From IMG/VR virus record IMGVR_UViG_3300005467_000025, positions 1 through 37,251 of that record: a DNA stretch of 37,251 bases, one strand, 5' to 3'. Origin of the DNA: a virus. Below, piece by piece: positions 16,397 to 23,232 of the stretch. Position 1 is the stretch's first letter, and every line of letters begins with the position of its first letter. The notes below the pieces were generated by a model that worked only from the letters and a program-made list of their open reading frames with translations, was not told where the DNA came from and did no database searches. The translations under genes were made by a program, and so were the position numbers.

Positions 16397-16661
16397 TCTT
16401 CGCCTCCGTTAGTTGTTGATCCATTTCCTTGCGGAGCTTCCTCCGCTCAGAGGGGAAGAGTCCTCCGTAACACCCTCCCCAACTCCCTGCTGGGTTCTCC
16501 TCCCGGAGAACCCAGCTACGACAGTCCGGCCTAGCGGAGCATCCTCCGCAGAGACGGCGGGCGGCCGTCCGCTCCGGGAGCAGGCGCATGGAGCGTTCCA
16601 TGACCCGCGCTCCGGCTGGCGTCAGGCATGCTCCGCCGGTGAGATCGGGAGCGCGAGCCAT
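16236..16661 (-). CDS. WhiB-family iron-sulfur transcription regulator
   Basis: 141 residues. Cysteines C12, C38, C41 and C47 (C-x25-C-x2-C-x5-C) plus the GSWGGCYGG turn at 59-67 and the ERRKLRKE basic tail are the WhiB signature; WhiB proteins bind a 4Fe-4S cluster and act with the principal sigma factor. Phage WhiB proteins that repress host whiB genes are known (TM4). Residues 80-141 form an unusual Gly/Arg/Thr-rich extension that runs in another frame through the start of the next gene. It may control this operon or the host. Confidence 0.85.
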   Translation of the reverse strand: MARAPDLTGGACLTPAGARVMERSMRLLPERTAARRLCGGCSARPDCRSWVLREENPAGSWGGCYGGLFPSERRKLRKEMDQQLTEAKNAGAGDAGTPPAEGDSTRSGLPARAESGQTRTRRARRTPTGGTTSRTRALAEL

Positions 16662-16664
16662 CTC

Positions 16665-17156
16665 CTACCACCATCCCTGCTGAACGTTGATCCACACCAT
16701 CAGGCTCATGATGACCGCGGCCAGGCTCCATCGCATGACGGCGCGCGGGATCTTGTACCAGAGACCGAGTTTATCCCGCATCATCCGTTGCCACGCAGCA
16801 CGTTTAGGCGACACCCGGCGCAAATTGTAGAACGGTTGCTTACGCACGTTGTACACCGGCACGAGGAGCCAGATCCAGAGCGCCTCCTGAAACTTGCGGA
16901 ACCAGCGGATGTCGCACCGGATACCGGGCAGACGAAAGAAGCTCGGCTCTAGGTCAACCCAATCTTTTGGCATCGCCTGAAAACGCGTACTTCCTTTCAG
17001 ATGCTCCGCCTCGCGCAGCTTCCGTGAGTACGCCTCCCCGACGTAACCGAAATGCCGCCCGATGAACGGCCACCCCCAGAATGCGCCGGGCTTGCGGACA
17101 CGGAAGACGTAGCATCCGCAGTCCTTAGGCCGCCGCTTGCGCCTACGCCTGGCCAT
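16665..17156 (-). CDS. GIY-YIG domain protein with C-terminal membrane anchor
   Basis: 163 residues. After a very basic start (MARRRRKRRPK) come the GIY-YIG landmarks: Y16 (CYVF), G37-Y-V-G, R48-x2-E-H52, E91 and N103 (VPVYN). All key catalytic positions are present, so nuclease activity is plausible. The last 25 residues (AVMRWSLAAVIMSLMVWI) form a membrane span, which is unusual for this superfamily. In actinobacterial plasmids related small GIY-YIG-like proteins lie near transfer genes (from memory). It could nick DNA at the membrane for the adjacent translocase; this is inference. Confidence 0.7.
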   Translation of the reverse strand: MARRRRKRRPKDCGCYVFRVRKPGAFWGWPFIGRHFGYVGEAYSRKLREAEHLKGSTRFQAMPKDWVDLEPSFFRLPGIRCDIRWFRKFQEALWIWLLVPVYNVRKQPFYNLRRVSPKRAAWQRMMRDKLGLWYKIPRAVMRWSLAAVIMSLMVWINVQQGWW

Positions 17157-17325
17157 CGATTCGCCTGTTCTGATCGCGCCTCTGCCAGGTAGGCGATTCG
17201 ATCGGGACCGGGTAGTAGACCCATCTGTATTGAATCCTCACACCCATCACTCCGAATCGCTTTCCCAATCGGCTGGAGAACCTTCTGGCTGAGTTCTGAA
17301 GCTTCGCCCAGTCCTGCGTATTCAT
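17143..17325 (-). CDS. 60-residue basic protein
   Basis: ATG 17325 overlaps the stop of the FtsK-like gene (ATGA), and the gene overlaps the GIY-YIG gene by 14 bases, so it is embedded in the coupled operon. The product is basic (SARRFSSRLGKRFGV, WQRRDQNRR) with several aromatic residues. It might bind nucleic acid or the translocase. No family recognised. Confidence 0.58.
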   Translation of the reverse strand: MNTQDWAKLQNSARRFSSRLGKRFGVMGVRIQYRWVYYPVPIESPTWQRRDQNRRIDGQA

Positions 17326-19178
17326 CGCCGTTTCGCCACCCTTTCCGCGTGGCGCCTACGCGCCCATTCCGTCATCGCCACAGGGTCGTACCGATACCCG
17401 CTAAACTGGTCGCCTGCTACCGGCTTCGGGAACGAATCGTCACCATGCGAAGCGTTGCGAAGCACACGATGCGTGATACCGAGATGCGCCAACCCTTCCC
17501 AGAGATCGATTAGCTTCATCGGGCTGACGGGATGAGCCTCGATAGCCGGCGTTGCTTCAGTTGCTTCGCAAAGCAACTGATCCTCCAGCTCAATATCAAC
17601 ATCGGGCAGTTGCTTCGAGGATGGGTCGTAACTGGACGAGAGCGGCGAGAGCGGGTTGGGAGTTCCGCCCTGAGCGAACGCGCGAGCCTCACTGTCCGTG
17701 ATCAACGGAACTTGGTAGATCACGGCGTCACTCCCGATCACGGCCACCCATTGGCCGAGTTGATCCGGCTTCTTGGGAAAAGGCTTGATGTCCGGGCATA
17801 GCATCTTGCGCGTGTTGTCGCTATACCTGGCCAGGAATCTGACCTGGAAGGACTCGCGCAGATCGGCGTTACCGTTGGTGACCCTGGCCGAGAAACGCTG
17901 AGCCACCATGAACAGATACACGCCCAACTGCCTGCCCGCGAAATTGGCCACCATCAAGCCGCGCAACGCGGGCGACCTAAGCGGCATTGTCGCTCGCTCC
18001 TCCTGCTCCGCTGTGGCGCGCAGATTCATCCAGTAGTCGGCCAGAAGGGCGGCCGTGATATTCCATTCCTCGCAGACCACCAATACACGCGCCCGACCGG
18101 GAAGAGACAAATCAGAGGTATAGGCATCCTTGCGGATGTCGACCTCCTCACCGAGGCGGACGCACATGTCGTGAATGGCCGTGATATCGGTCAGGTACTT
18201 GACGCCGGGAAGCCCTTTCGCCCATTCGTGACTGACCGCTTTCCAGTCGAGCACGATCAGGCCCCAGCCCCAATGCAACGCCTGCATCGCAAGCCCTTTG
18301 ATGAGCTCGCTCTTTCCCGCGCCGGAGCCGGCCGACAACGCGAAGTGTGGAGAATCGTCCGTCATCCGCGCGTGCAGCGCCTCCCCACCCGCGGCCACTC
18401 CGAGGAACGGAACGAACTCCTCCGTGTCCTCGTAGTAGCGGGCCACGTCGCTCCAGACCACCAGGGACGGAGGGACCGGAGGAGCGGAGATGAGGACGCG
18501 CGGAGCGCTCCCCTCCGTCTGCCACTGGCCGACCATGCCGCGTACTCCCAGCTTGCTCCCGACCGAGGCGAGAAGTCTCCGCTTCACGCCCTCATCCGCT
18601 CCGGTGAAGGAGTGCGGGAGGAGGATCTCCACACTCCCTCCGTCCCGGTAGTTCTCGGGGACGTGCACGCTCCTGGCCGCGCTCCGTTCCGGGATGGAGC
18701 ACCCGAGGATGACGGAGGCGGAGCGTGCGATCGGGAGCACCTTCTCCTTCCGCCAGGAGCGCGCTCCCTCCACTACGAGCCAGCGGAGACTCCACACGCC
18801 CTCGCCGCGCGTGAAGTACGGGAGACGGTAGCCGAACTCGCGGCGGAGCCAGTTGAGAAGCCAACCCGCGGCCAGGAGCGCGGCCAGCAGGAGATGCCCT
18901 CCGAGGATCGTGCTCGCCCGCGCCCACCAAGGAAGCCGCACGCCGGCTATCCCTGCCAGCGCGAGCGGCGTGGTCAGCAGGAGCAGCACGATCACGTACG
19001 CTCCGCCGATCCGCCAGGCCGCGCGTGCCGCGCCGCGCATCCGCTCCCAGCGCATCATGTGGCCGGACGGATCAAGTGAACGCGTGGCCGGCCGCCAGAA
19101 GGTGGCGTCCGTGCGCCGCACGCCGTCCATCGGCCGGCCGGACAAAAAGCGGAACGCGAGCCGCGCGCCGCGGATCAT
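17322..19178 (-). CDS. FtsK/SpoIIIE (TraB-like) DNA translocase
   Basis: 618 residues from ATG 19178, which overlaps the upstream stop; a GTG 15 bases earlier is possible. Two membrane spans (about 57-79 and 87-109) are followed by the motor domain: Walker A GSGAGKSE at about 284-291, Walker B region LVVCEEWN near 370, and an AQRFSARV sensor region. The last 60 residues (LIDLWEGLAHLGITHRVLRN ... FSGYRYDPVAMTEWARRR) look like an AlpA/MerR-type helix-turn-helix. The protein should pump double-stranded DNA at the membrane. In Streptomyces plasmids TraB of this class transfers DNA between hyphae; with a DUF2637 gene in the same operon a similar role is likely here. Confidence 0.85.
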   Translation of the reverse strand: MIRGARLAFRFLSGRPMDGVRRTDATFWRPATRSLDPSGHMMRWERMRGAARAAWRIGGAYVIVLLLLTTPLALAGIAGVRLPWWARASTILGGHLLLAALLAAGWLLNWLRREFGYRLPYFTRGEGVWSLRWLVVEGARSWRKEKVLPIARSASVILGCSIPERSAARSVHVPENYRDGGSVEILLPHSFTGADEGVKRRLLASVGSKLGVRGMVGQWQTEGSAPRVLISAPPVPPSLVVWSDVARYYEDTEEFVPFLGVAAGGEALHARMTDDSPHFALSAGSGAGKSELIKGLAMQALHWGWGLIVLDWKAVSHEWAKGLPGVKYLTDITAIHDMCVRLGEEVDIRKDAYTSDLSLPGRARVLVVCEEWNITAALLADYWMNLRATAEQEERATMPLRSPALRGLMVANFAGRQLGVYLFMVAQRFSARVTNGNADLRESFQVRFLARYSDNTRKMLCPDIKPFPKKPDQLGQWVAVIGSDAVIYQVPLITDSEARAFAQGGTPNPLSPLSSSYDPSSKQLPDVDIELEDQLLCEATEATPAIEAHPVSPMKLIDLWEGLAHLGITHRVLRNASHGDDSFPKPVAGDQFSGYRYDPVAMTEWARRRHAERVAKRR

Positions 19179-19372
19179 GCCTGACCTCGCCACTCTTCAC
19201 GTGCGGCCTTGAGTGCCGCGCGACGCTCCGGATGTAGCAGGGGAAGACGCGCGGTCACGTAGATCGCATGCCGCACTAGCTCACTCAGGGCGAACCAGTG
19301 CGACCGGCAGGCGAGATAGCGATCAGGCACCTCGATCTGGCACTTCGGGGCGGGGCAGCGATGCGTCTTCAC
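19175..19372 (-). CDS. Small zinc-finger-like protein
   Basis: GTG 19372 overlaps the upstream stop (GTGA) and yields 65 residues. The motif CPAPKCQIEVPDRYLACRSHWFALS has the C-x4-C ... C-x2-H spacing of a small zinc finger type that I recall from actinobacterial plasmids and phages. The remaining part is helical and basic. Coupled by overlap to the FtsK-like gene. DNA-binding or protein-binding accessory role is inferred. Confidence 0.68.
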   Translation of the reverse strand: MKTHRCPAPKCQIEVPDRYLACRSHWFALSELVRHAIYVTARLPLLHPERRAALKAAREEWRGQA

Positions 19373-19950
19373 AGCTCGCTCCGTCCGGCGCGCAAGCGCT
19401 CGATCTCCTCGATGAACTCCAGAAGGATCATGCGCACATCGCCAGGAGGGCAGGTGCACGACATCGGCAGGCCGACGTCGCACGCGCCGCAGAGCGCGAG
19501 GAACGGCTTCGCTCGCTCGATGACGTCAAGCTCAACCTGAGGTTGAGGCTCCGCGCTCGGCATCGGCCACGTCACGCCGCCCCTTGCGATCTTGATCTCG
19601 GGAAGCGAGGACAGCCGGTCGATCGCCGACTGAAACTTCATCAAGGAGCGGTAGAGCTTCGTGCCCTTCATCCACGCGACCGGATCGGCGTTCCGCTCCT
19701 CCAGCACGCGCTCCCATTTGGCCCACACCTCATCCGGAGCACTCCGGTAAAGAGCGAGCTCGGCTGCCCCTAGCCTGGCCGCGCGATTCGTGGCCTCACG
19801 CACGAGCATCGCTGCGGCGTTCTGCCGGTGCGCCGGGTGCATGTCCTTAACACGCATCCATGCACTCTGGCCGGCCGACCACCACCATTTGCCTTGGCCG
19901 TAGAGAGCACGCAAGTCTATCGGCGGAGTGTCGTTCTTGGTCTTGGTCAT
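19369..19950 (-). CDS. Conserved plasmid/phage protein of unknown function
   Basis: 193 residues. The N-terminal motif WWSAGQSAWMRVKDMHPAHR with NAAAMLVREA resembles a short conserved unit (W..G....V.DM...H..N....L) that I associate with hypothetical proteins of actinobacterial phages and mobile elements. The C-terminal third contains a cysteine cluster (LCGACDVGLPMSCTCPPGD) likely to bind zinc. Both ends overlap neighbours by four bases. Function unknown. Confidence 0.65.
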   Translation of the reverse strand: MTKTKNDTPPIDLRALYGQGKWWWSAGQSAWMRVKDMHPAHRQNAAAMLVREATNRAARLGAAELALYRSAPDEVWAKWERVLEERNADPVAWMKGTKLYRSLMKFQSAIDRLSSLPEIKIARGGVTWPMPSAEPQPQVELDVIERAKPFLALCGACDVGLPMSCTCPPGDVRMILLEFIEEIERLRAGRSEL

Positions 19951-20150
19951 CGTGTCGCCTCCGCTAGCATGATTTGAGAAACGGTGATCTTGGGACGTTG
20001 GGAAGGGTGCGGGTAACGGTCGACGTTGCGAGCGAGAAGCTGACGCCGGTAGCGGTCCGCACTGTCGTGATCACTGAACGGGCCGAACGTCTCCACGGTG
20101 GTCCCGCGAGCAAGATCCTCCGTCACCTGCGTCACAACGTAAGTAGTCAT
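19947..20150 (-). CDS. 67-residue protein, unknown
   Basis: ATG 20150 overlaps the stop of the DUF2637 gene (ATGA); longer in-frame starts would lie inside that gene. The sequence (TTYVVTQVTEDLARGTTVET, FGPFSDHDSADRYRRQLLAR) looks like a small alpha-beta fold with a strand, turn and helix. It is coupled on both sides. No family recognised. Confidence 0.58.
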   Translation of the reverse strand: MTTYVVTQVTEDLARGTTVETFGPFSDHDSADRYRRQLLARNVDRYPHPSQRPKITVSQIMLAEATR

Positions 20151-20986
20151 CGGGTCGCCTCCTGACGGGTGGTCGCGCGGATGATGTCGATCAGTTCGGG
20201 GCGAACCTTCTCCGCGCGGGCGTCGAGGTCTGCGTTCGGGTTGTCGCGGAGCGTCCGGTACACCTTCCGGAGGCGCCCCTCCGTGGCCGGAGAGACCTCC
20301 GTGCGGGCGATGACCTCGGCACGCTCCACGCCATCGAGGATGAGACGCACGGCCTCGCTCTGGCGCGGGTCCACCTGGCCGCGTACCCGGCGCACCATGG
20401 GCAGGGACACTGGAGCCGGAGAGACGGGGGCAACGGCGCTCCACTCCCGGAGCGCCTCCTCCGGTGTATCCACAACGTTCTCCACAGTTGTGGATGACGG
20501 GGCGGGAGCGTCCTCATGCTCGATGGTGTGCGTATTTTCGCGCTCGATGATGGGAGCGAGCGTCCTCGCGCGGATGGCGAGGAGCGCGACCGTCCCGCCC
20601 ATCATCAGACCGTCGATGGCGAGCGGGCCGATCATGGCGGAGAAGGCGTCCTCCCCACCGAGGCGCATCAGACCGTGCAAGTGCTGGTAGCTGACCACGG
20701 CGGCCACCACGGACACCGGGACCATCATCACTGCGCGGCCGGCCAAGTCGGTGATCGTGCGTCGCCAGGCCACCCGTACGAGCACCTCGATACCCACGAA
20801 CAGCGCGAGCGGCCAGAAGACGGCCAGGACGACACGCAGCACGAGTCCGACAACGCTCGGCGTGAGGACGGTATGGGCCACGTTGCCGGTAACGGACGCT
20901 GCCGCGCCGAACGCGAGCGCGAAGCGCGCCCATCTACGTGAGGTCAGAACCTCTGCCTGACCTCTCTCCATGTCATTGATGATCAT
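20147..20986 (-). CDS. DUF2637 membrane protein (plasmid spread protein-like)
   Basis: About 279 residues. ATG 20986 is preferred, with GAAGG nine bases upstream; TTG 20995 is an alternative. Four hydrophobic spans fill the first 150 residues, and the motifs ASVTGNVAHTVL, YQHLHGLM and GPLAIDGLMMGGTVALLAIRAR are diagnostic of DUF2637. The C-terminal half is a soluble domain (VDPRQSEAVRLILDGVERAE ...) with helix-turn-helix-like character. DUF2637/Spd proteins accompany TraB in actinobacterial conjugative elements and help plasmid spreading. It is the first gene of the leftward ten-gene operon and follows an operator-containing promoter. Confidence 0.82.
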   Translation of the reverse strand: MIINDMERGQAEVLTSRRWARFALAFGAAASVTGNVAHTVLTPSVVGLVLRVVLAVFWPLALFVGIEVLVRVAWRRTITDLAGRAVMMVPVSVVAAVVSYQHLHGLMRLGGEDAFSAMIGPLAIDGLMMGGTVALLAIRARTLAPIIERENTHTIEHEDAPAPSSTTVENVVDTPEEALREWSAVAPVSPAPVSLPMVRRVRGQVDPRQSEAVRLILDGVERAEVIARTEVSPATEGRLRKVYRTLRDNPNADLDARAEKVRPELIDIIRATTRQEATR

Positions 20987-21084
20987 GATTGACAACCTTC
21001 GTGTCTGGGGAGACAGTTGTGTGAAGAGGTACCGCCGGAGGCGCCTAGCGTCGGTAGCGTCTGTCGCCCCCAGCGGGTTACGTC

Positions 21085-21115
21085 TAGTCTAACTCTGGAC
21101 TAGGTGGCAGGGCAA
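21085..21115 (-). promoter_or_regulatory. Promoter with operator A for the DUF2637/FtsK operon
   Basis: On the minus strand TTGCCC (21110-21115) and TAGACT (21086-21091) are separated by 18 bases. An operator copy (21085-21102, plus strand TAGTCTAACTCTGGACTA) covers the -10 box. The right half is identical to the consensus, the left half is diverged. The predicted transcript has a leader of roughly 90 bases before the DUF2637 start. Confidence 0.55.
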
Positions 21116-21116
21116 C

Positions 21117-21130
21117 CCTCCGGACGGAGG
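21117..21130 (-). terminator. Short hairpin behind the 67-residue gene
   Basis: CCTCCG and CGGAGG pair (21117-21122, 21125-21130) across two bases, just behind the stop codon at 21133 and just before promoter A. No T-run, so it is a weak terminator candidate separating two units. Confidence 0.35.
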
Positions 21131-21132
21131 AT

Positions 21133-21336
21133 CTAACCCCTGTCCGCGTGGTCAGCGGCATACTCCGCCGCGTCATTGAGCGTGTCGTATCGCTCCGTCC
21201 ACGTGCAGTCGCCGGGGGGCGCGAGCCGACCGTCGCTGTATGAATGCTCCACGCAGGTAGCGATGGTCTGACCATCTTCGGGATCGCTGGTCAGCTCCAC
21301 GTGAGCCGTCCGGCCGATCAGCATGAGTTTTGCCAT
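21133..21336 (-). CDS. 67-residue acidic protein, leaderless transcript
   Basis: ATG 21336 lies exactly six bases after the -10 box of its own promoter, so the mRNA should start at the ATG. The product (MAKLMLIGRTAHVELTSDPE, then YDTLNDAAEYAADHADRG) is acidic and probably a small beta-alpha fold. It has its own operator-controlled promoter and seems to be a single-gene unit, which suggests an early or regulatory role. No family recognised. Confidence 0.62.
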   Translation of the reverse strand: MAKLMLIGRTAHVELTSDPEDGQTIATCVEHSYSDGRLAPPGDCTWTERYDTLNDAAEYAADHADRG

Positions 21337-21342
21337 GCCTAT

Positions 21343-21374
21343 AGTCTCCTTCCTCGTAGTCCAGATGTCAACTG
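21343..21374 (-). promoter_or_regulatory. Leaderless promoter with operator B
   Basis: Minus strand: TTGACA (21366-21371), 17-base spacer, GAGACT (21343-21348), then ATAGGC and the ATG. The operator at 21357-21374 reads CAGTTGACATCTGGACTA, one mismatch from consensus. The promoter lies inside the end of the upstream 77-residue gene. Confidence 0.72.
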
Positions 21375-21601
21375 CGGCGGAGGAGTGGCCAGATGTAGTG
21401 GATCTCATACGTGGCTGGTACGCGCCACACCGGTCCCTCCGCGAGCTCGGCGCCGTTGTCCTCCGCGTACTGCACGGCCAGGGTCCGGAGCCACTCCATG
21501 AACTCGTCAAATGGCACGATGGGACCGAAAGGAACCATGAGGCTGGACTCATCTATCGTTCCGATCGGAGTATCGACCCAGCCCGCCTCCCAGCCATCCA
21601 T
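21368..21601 (-). CDS. 77-residue protein, unknown
   Basis: ATG 21601 overlaps the upstream stop by one base (TGATG). The protein is acidic and aromatic (MDGWEAGWVDTPIGTIDESS, then PFDEFMEWLRTLAVQYAEDN) and ends YIWPLLRRS. Its last codons overlap operator B. It is the final gene of the unit driven by promoter C. No family recognised. Confidence 0.6.
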   Translation of the reverse strand: MDGWEAGWVDTPIGTIDESSLMVPFGPIVPFDEFMEWLRTLAVQYAEDNGAELAEGPVWRVPATYEIHYIWPLLRRS

Positions 21602-21990
21602 CAGACGTCGGGAGGGGCAGCAAGATGCTCGGGCAACGTGATCCCGTAGTCGCGCCGAATCTCGGCCAGGGTGAGCGTGGATCCGCCGTAGATATACAAC
21701 GGGACATACCCTGGGTCAGTATCGTCCGCTCGCGTCCAGACGTCCCCCTCCCCGTCCGTGACCTCGCGCGGGAACTCGTCGCTTTCTGGCTCTGACGTAG
21801 CCGGGACGATGGCCGTCACGTGGGTCATGTTGACCATCACGCCGAGGTCATCCGTGACCCACTCGTCCCGGCCGATGATGATCATGCGGCTGACGATGGT
21901 GGACGTATCGAGCGTGAGCGCGACCGTCCCACCCGATCGCAGGCGCGCAATGTGCTGCCTGACATCCTCGGTCTCGTGTTTCGCGCTCAT
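21601..21990 (-). CDS. 129-residue protein, unknown
   Basis: ATG 21990 overlaps the stop of the upstream gene (ATGA) and is preferred over longer frames. The sequence alternates short beta segments (GGTVALTLDTSTIVSRMIII, WVTDDLGVMVNMTHVTAIVP) and ends in a helix (LTLAEIRRDYGITLPEHLA). It is strongly acidic in the middle. No known family. Position among small early genes suggests a host-interaction protein. Confidence 0.6.
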   Translation of the reverse strand: MSAKHETEDVRQHIARLRSGGTVALTLDTSTIVSRMIIIGRDEWVTDDLGVMVNMTHVTAIVPATSEPESDEFPREVTDGEGDVWTRADDTDPGYVPLYIYGGSTLTLAEIRRDYGITLPEHLAAPPDV

Positions 21991-22268
21991 GCGATCACCC
22001 GTGCCCTGATCCGCTGGAGGCAACGCCCGCACTTCGGGAGGGAGTCGGCCCGGTCGTACTCCGCCTGGTCGTTCGTGCCGAACCACTCCATAGGGAGTGA
22101 GCGACTCGTGAACTCCACCGGGTGGACGCCGCACATCGCGTCCCAACCGTCCGGATCTACGAGCGCGTGCAAGCTCTGGCCGGTCCCGAGGTAGCGCCAG
22201 GCGTACCGCGACTGAGCCTCGATCGCCTGATCGACCTTGTCGGGTTTGGTTGTCGTTGGTTTGGTCAT
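21987..22268 (-). CDS. 93-residue zinc-knuckle-like protein
   Basis: ATG 22268 stands behind AGGAGGCGAGAAGGC, a perfect ribosome site that is part of a small hairpin. The protein has a basic Thr/Lys-rich start (TKPTTTKPDKVDQ) and a Cys/His set (MCGVHP ... LPKCGRCLQRI) that may bind zinc. This pattern of CGxHP and CGRC occurs in small actinophage proteins as I remember them. Function unknown. Confidence 0.64.
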   Translation of the reverse strand: MTKPTTTKPDKVDQAIEAQSRYAWRYLGTGQSLHALVDPDGWDAMCGVHPVEFTSRSLPMEWFGTNDQAEYDRADSLPKCGRCLQRIRARVIA

Positions 22269-22273
22269 GCCTT

Positions 22274-22291
22274 CTCGCCTCCTGAGGCGAG
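22274..22291 (-). promoter_or_regulatory. Hairpin containing the ribosome site of the 93-residue gene
   Basis: CTCGCCT and AGGCGAG (22274-22280, 22285-22291) pair across four bases; the AGGAGG ribosome site of the downstream gene is inside. Folding would hide the ribosome site. It directly abuts the next, larger hairpin. Confidence 0.5.
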
Positions 22292-22339
22292 TCAAGCCGT
22301 GACCCTGCATCTCAGCGGAACGCAGGGTCACGGCTTGAC
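22291..22339 (-). terminator. 18-bp hairpin between early genes (terminator or attenuator)
   Basis: A perfect 18-bp inverted repeat (22291-22308 with 22322-22339) encloses 13 bases. It lies 13 bases behind the stop of the 227-residue gene on the minus strand. There is no T-run behind it. Strong folding suggests partial termination or protection of the upstream message. Confidence 0.6.
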
Positions 22340-22352
22340 ATCCTGATGGTGC

Positions 22353-23036
22353 CTACTTCGCCGCGCTCCGCTCGCGGTACCAGGTGAGCGCCTGTTGCTG
22401 CTGCTCTGGAGTCGGGTCGATCACGGCCCACGAGAACTGCGGCTTGGTCGGCTCCCGGCCCGCGGCTACGGCCGCCATGTACGCCGCGTAGATGCGCTCC
22501 GTGTCCTGCCAGGTCTCACCCTTGCGGTACCCGGCACCGGTCGGGCAGCGCTTCACCACACCCAACAGGAGCGGGAAGCCTGCCTTCAGGCACGCCTCCA
22601 GCTTCACCGTCATCGCCTTGCCGTACGTGTACCAGTCCTGCCAGGTGTACGGCGTGTCGAAGATCTGCGTCTCCTCGGGGAACGTCTTGCCCTCAACCTC
22701 CCTGGCCGGCGTGTAGACCTCGACCTTCCCGGTCCCGAGCACGGTCAGGTTGCAGACGTAGAAGCTCTGCTTCTGGCCGGGCTGATTGGGTACGGGCTGA
22801 TCTGCCAGCAGGCGAGTCGGCTCCAGCACGATCAGACGGCCGAGGATCTCCGGCCAGCGCGGACCGCGCGGGCCTCCGCCACCACCGACCGTGTCGGGTG
22901 TGGCGAACGGGTTGGCCTTCGGGTCCAGTGCGCGCGTGCCGGCCGCACTCACCGGCGTGGACGTGCCCTGCATGTTGCCATTGCTCTGCGGTTGTGCGGA
23001 TGCGGTGGCCGTTGCCGCCGCGTACGGGTCAGTCAT
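22353..23036 (-). CDS. Possible single-stranded-DNA-binding (OB-fold) protein
   Basis: ATG 23036 gives 227 residues; longer frames run into the tRNA-like element. A disordered start rich in Ala, Thr, Ser and Gln (about 1-60) precedes a folded core beginning WPEILGRLIVLEPTRLLADQ, with strands FYVCNLTVLGTGKVEVYTPA and KLEACLKAGFPLLLGVVKR; the end is helical with a Gln run. The order and the 'GRLIVLEPTR' opening resemble phage OB-fold ssDNA-binding proteins. The nearby helicase and nuclease genes support a replication or recombination role. Assignment is tentative. Confidence 0.5.
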   Translation of the reverse strand: MTDPYAAATATASAQPQSNGNMQGTSTPVSAAGTRALDPKANPFATPDTVGGGGGPRGPRWPEILGRLIVLEPTRLLADQPVPNQPGQKQSFYVCNLTVLGTGKVEVYTPAREVEGKTFPEETQIFDTPYTWQDWYTYGKAMTVKLEACLKAGFPLLLGVVKRCPTGAGYRKGETWQDTERIYAAYMAAVAAGREPTKPQFSWAVIDPTPEQQQQALTWYRERSAAK

Positions 23037-23039
23037 GCG

Positions 23040-23065
23040 AGTCCTGCTCTCTGTACGTGAGGACT
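23040..23065 (-). promoter_or_regulatory. Hairpin over the ribosome site of the 227-residue gene
   Basis: AGTCCT (23040-23045 on plus) and AGGACT (23060-23065) pair across 14 bases. On the minus strand the AGGA of the ribosome site for ATG 23036 is in the stem, so folding may limit translation unless the RNA is processed at the adjacent tRNA-like element. Confidence 0.4.
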
Positions 23066-23074
23066 GATCGCCTC

Positions 23075-23141
23075 GTGCGTGGACGGGATTCGGACCCGCA
23101 TGACCGGTCAAACCGGGCTCTACCAATTGAGTTACCACGCC
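23075..23141 (-). tRNA. tRNA-like element 1, anticodon loop shortened
   Basis: Minus strand. Acceptor GGCGTGG pairs with CCACGCA (first pair mismatched), the D arm ACTC-AATTGGTA-GAGC is normal, and the T arm has stem GCGGG/CCCGT with loop TCCGAAT. The anticodon stem CCGGT/ACCGG is a perfect 5 bp but closes a loop of only three bases (TTG). A forced reading with a 3-bp stem gives a 7-base loop with anticodon TTG (Gln). About 66 bases instead of 72-76. A functional tRNA is doubtful. Confidence 0.5.
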
Positions 23142-23232
23142 ACCTCGCTGCCAGGCGAGGCATCACCTCCGCGCTTCGGCTGCATCTGCCGTACTGGCAT
23201 ACGGCTTCCGCTACCTACGCTTCGGTGAACCG

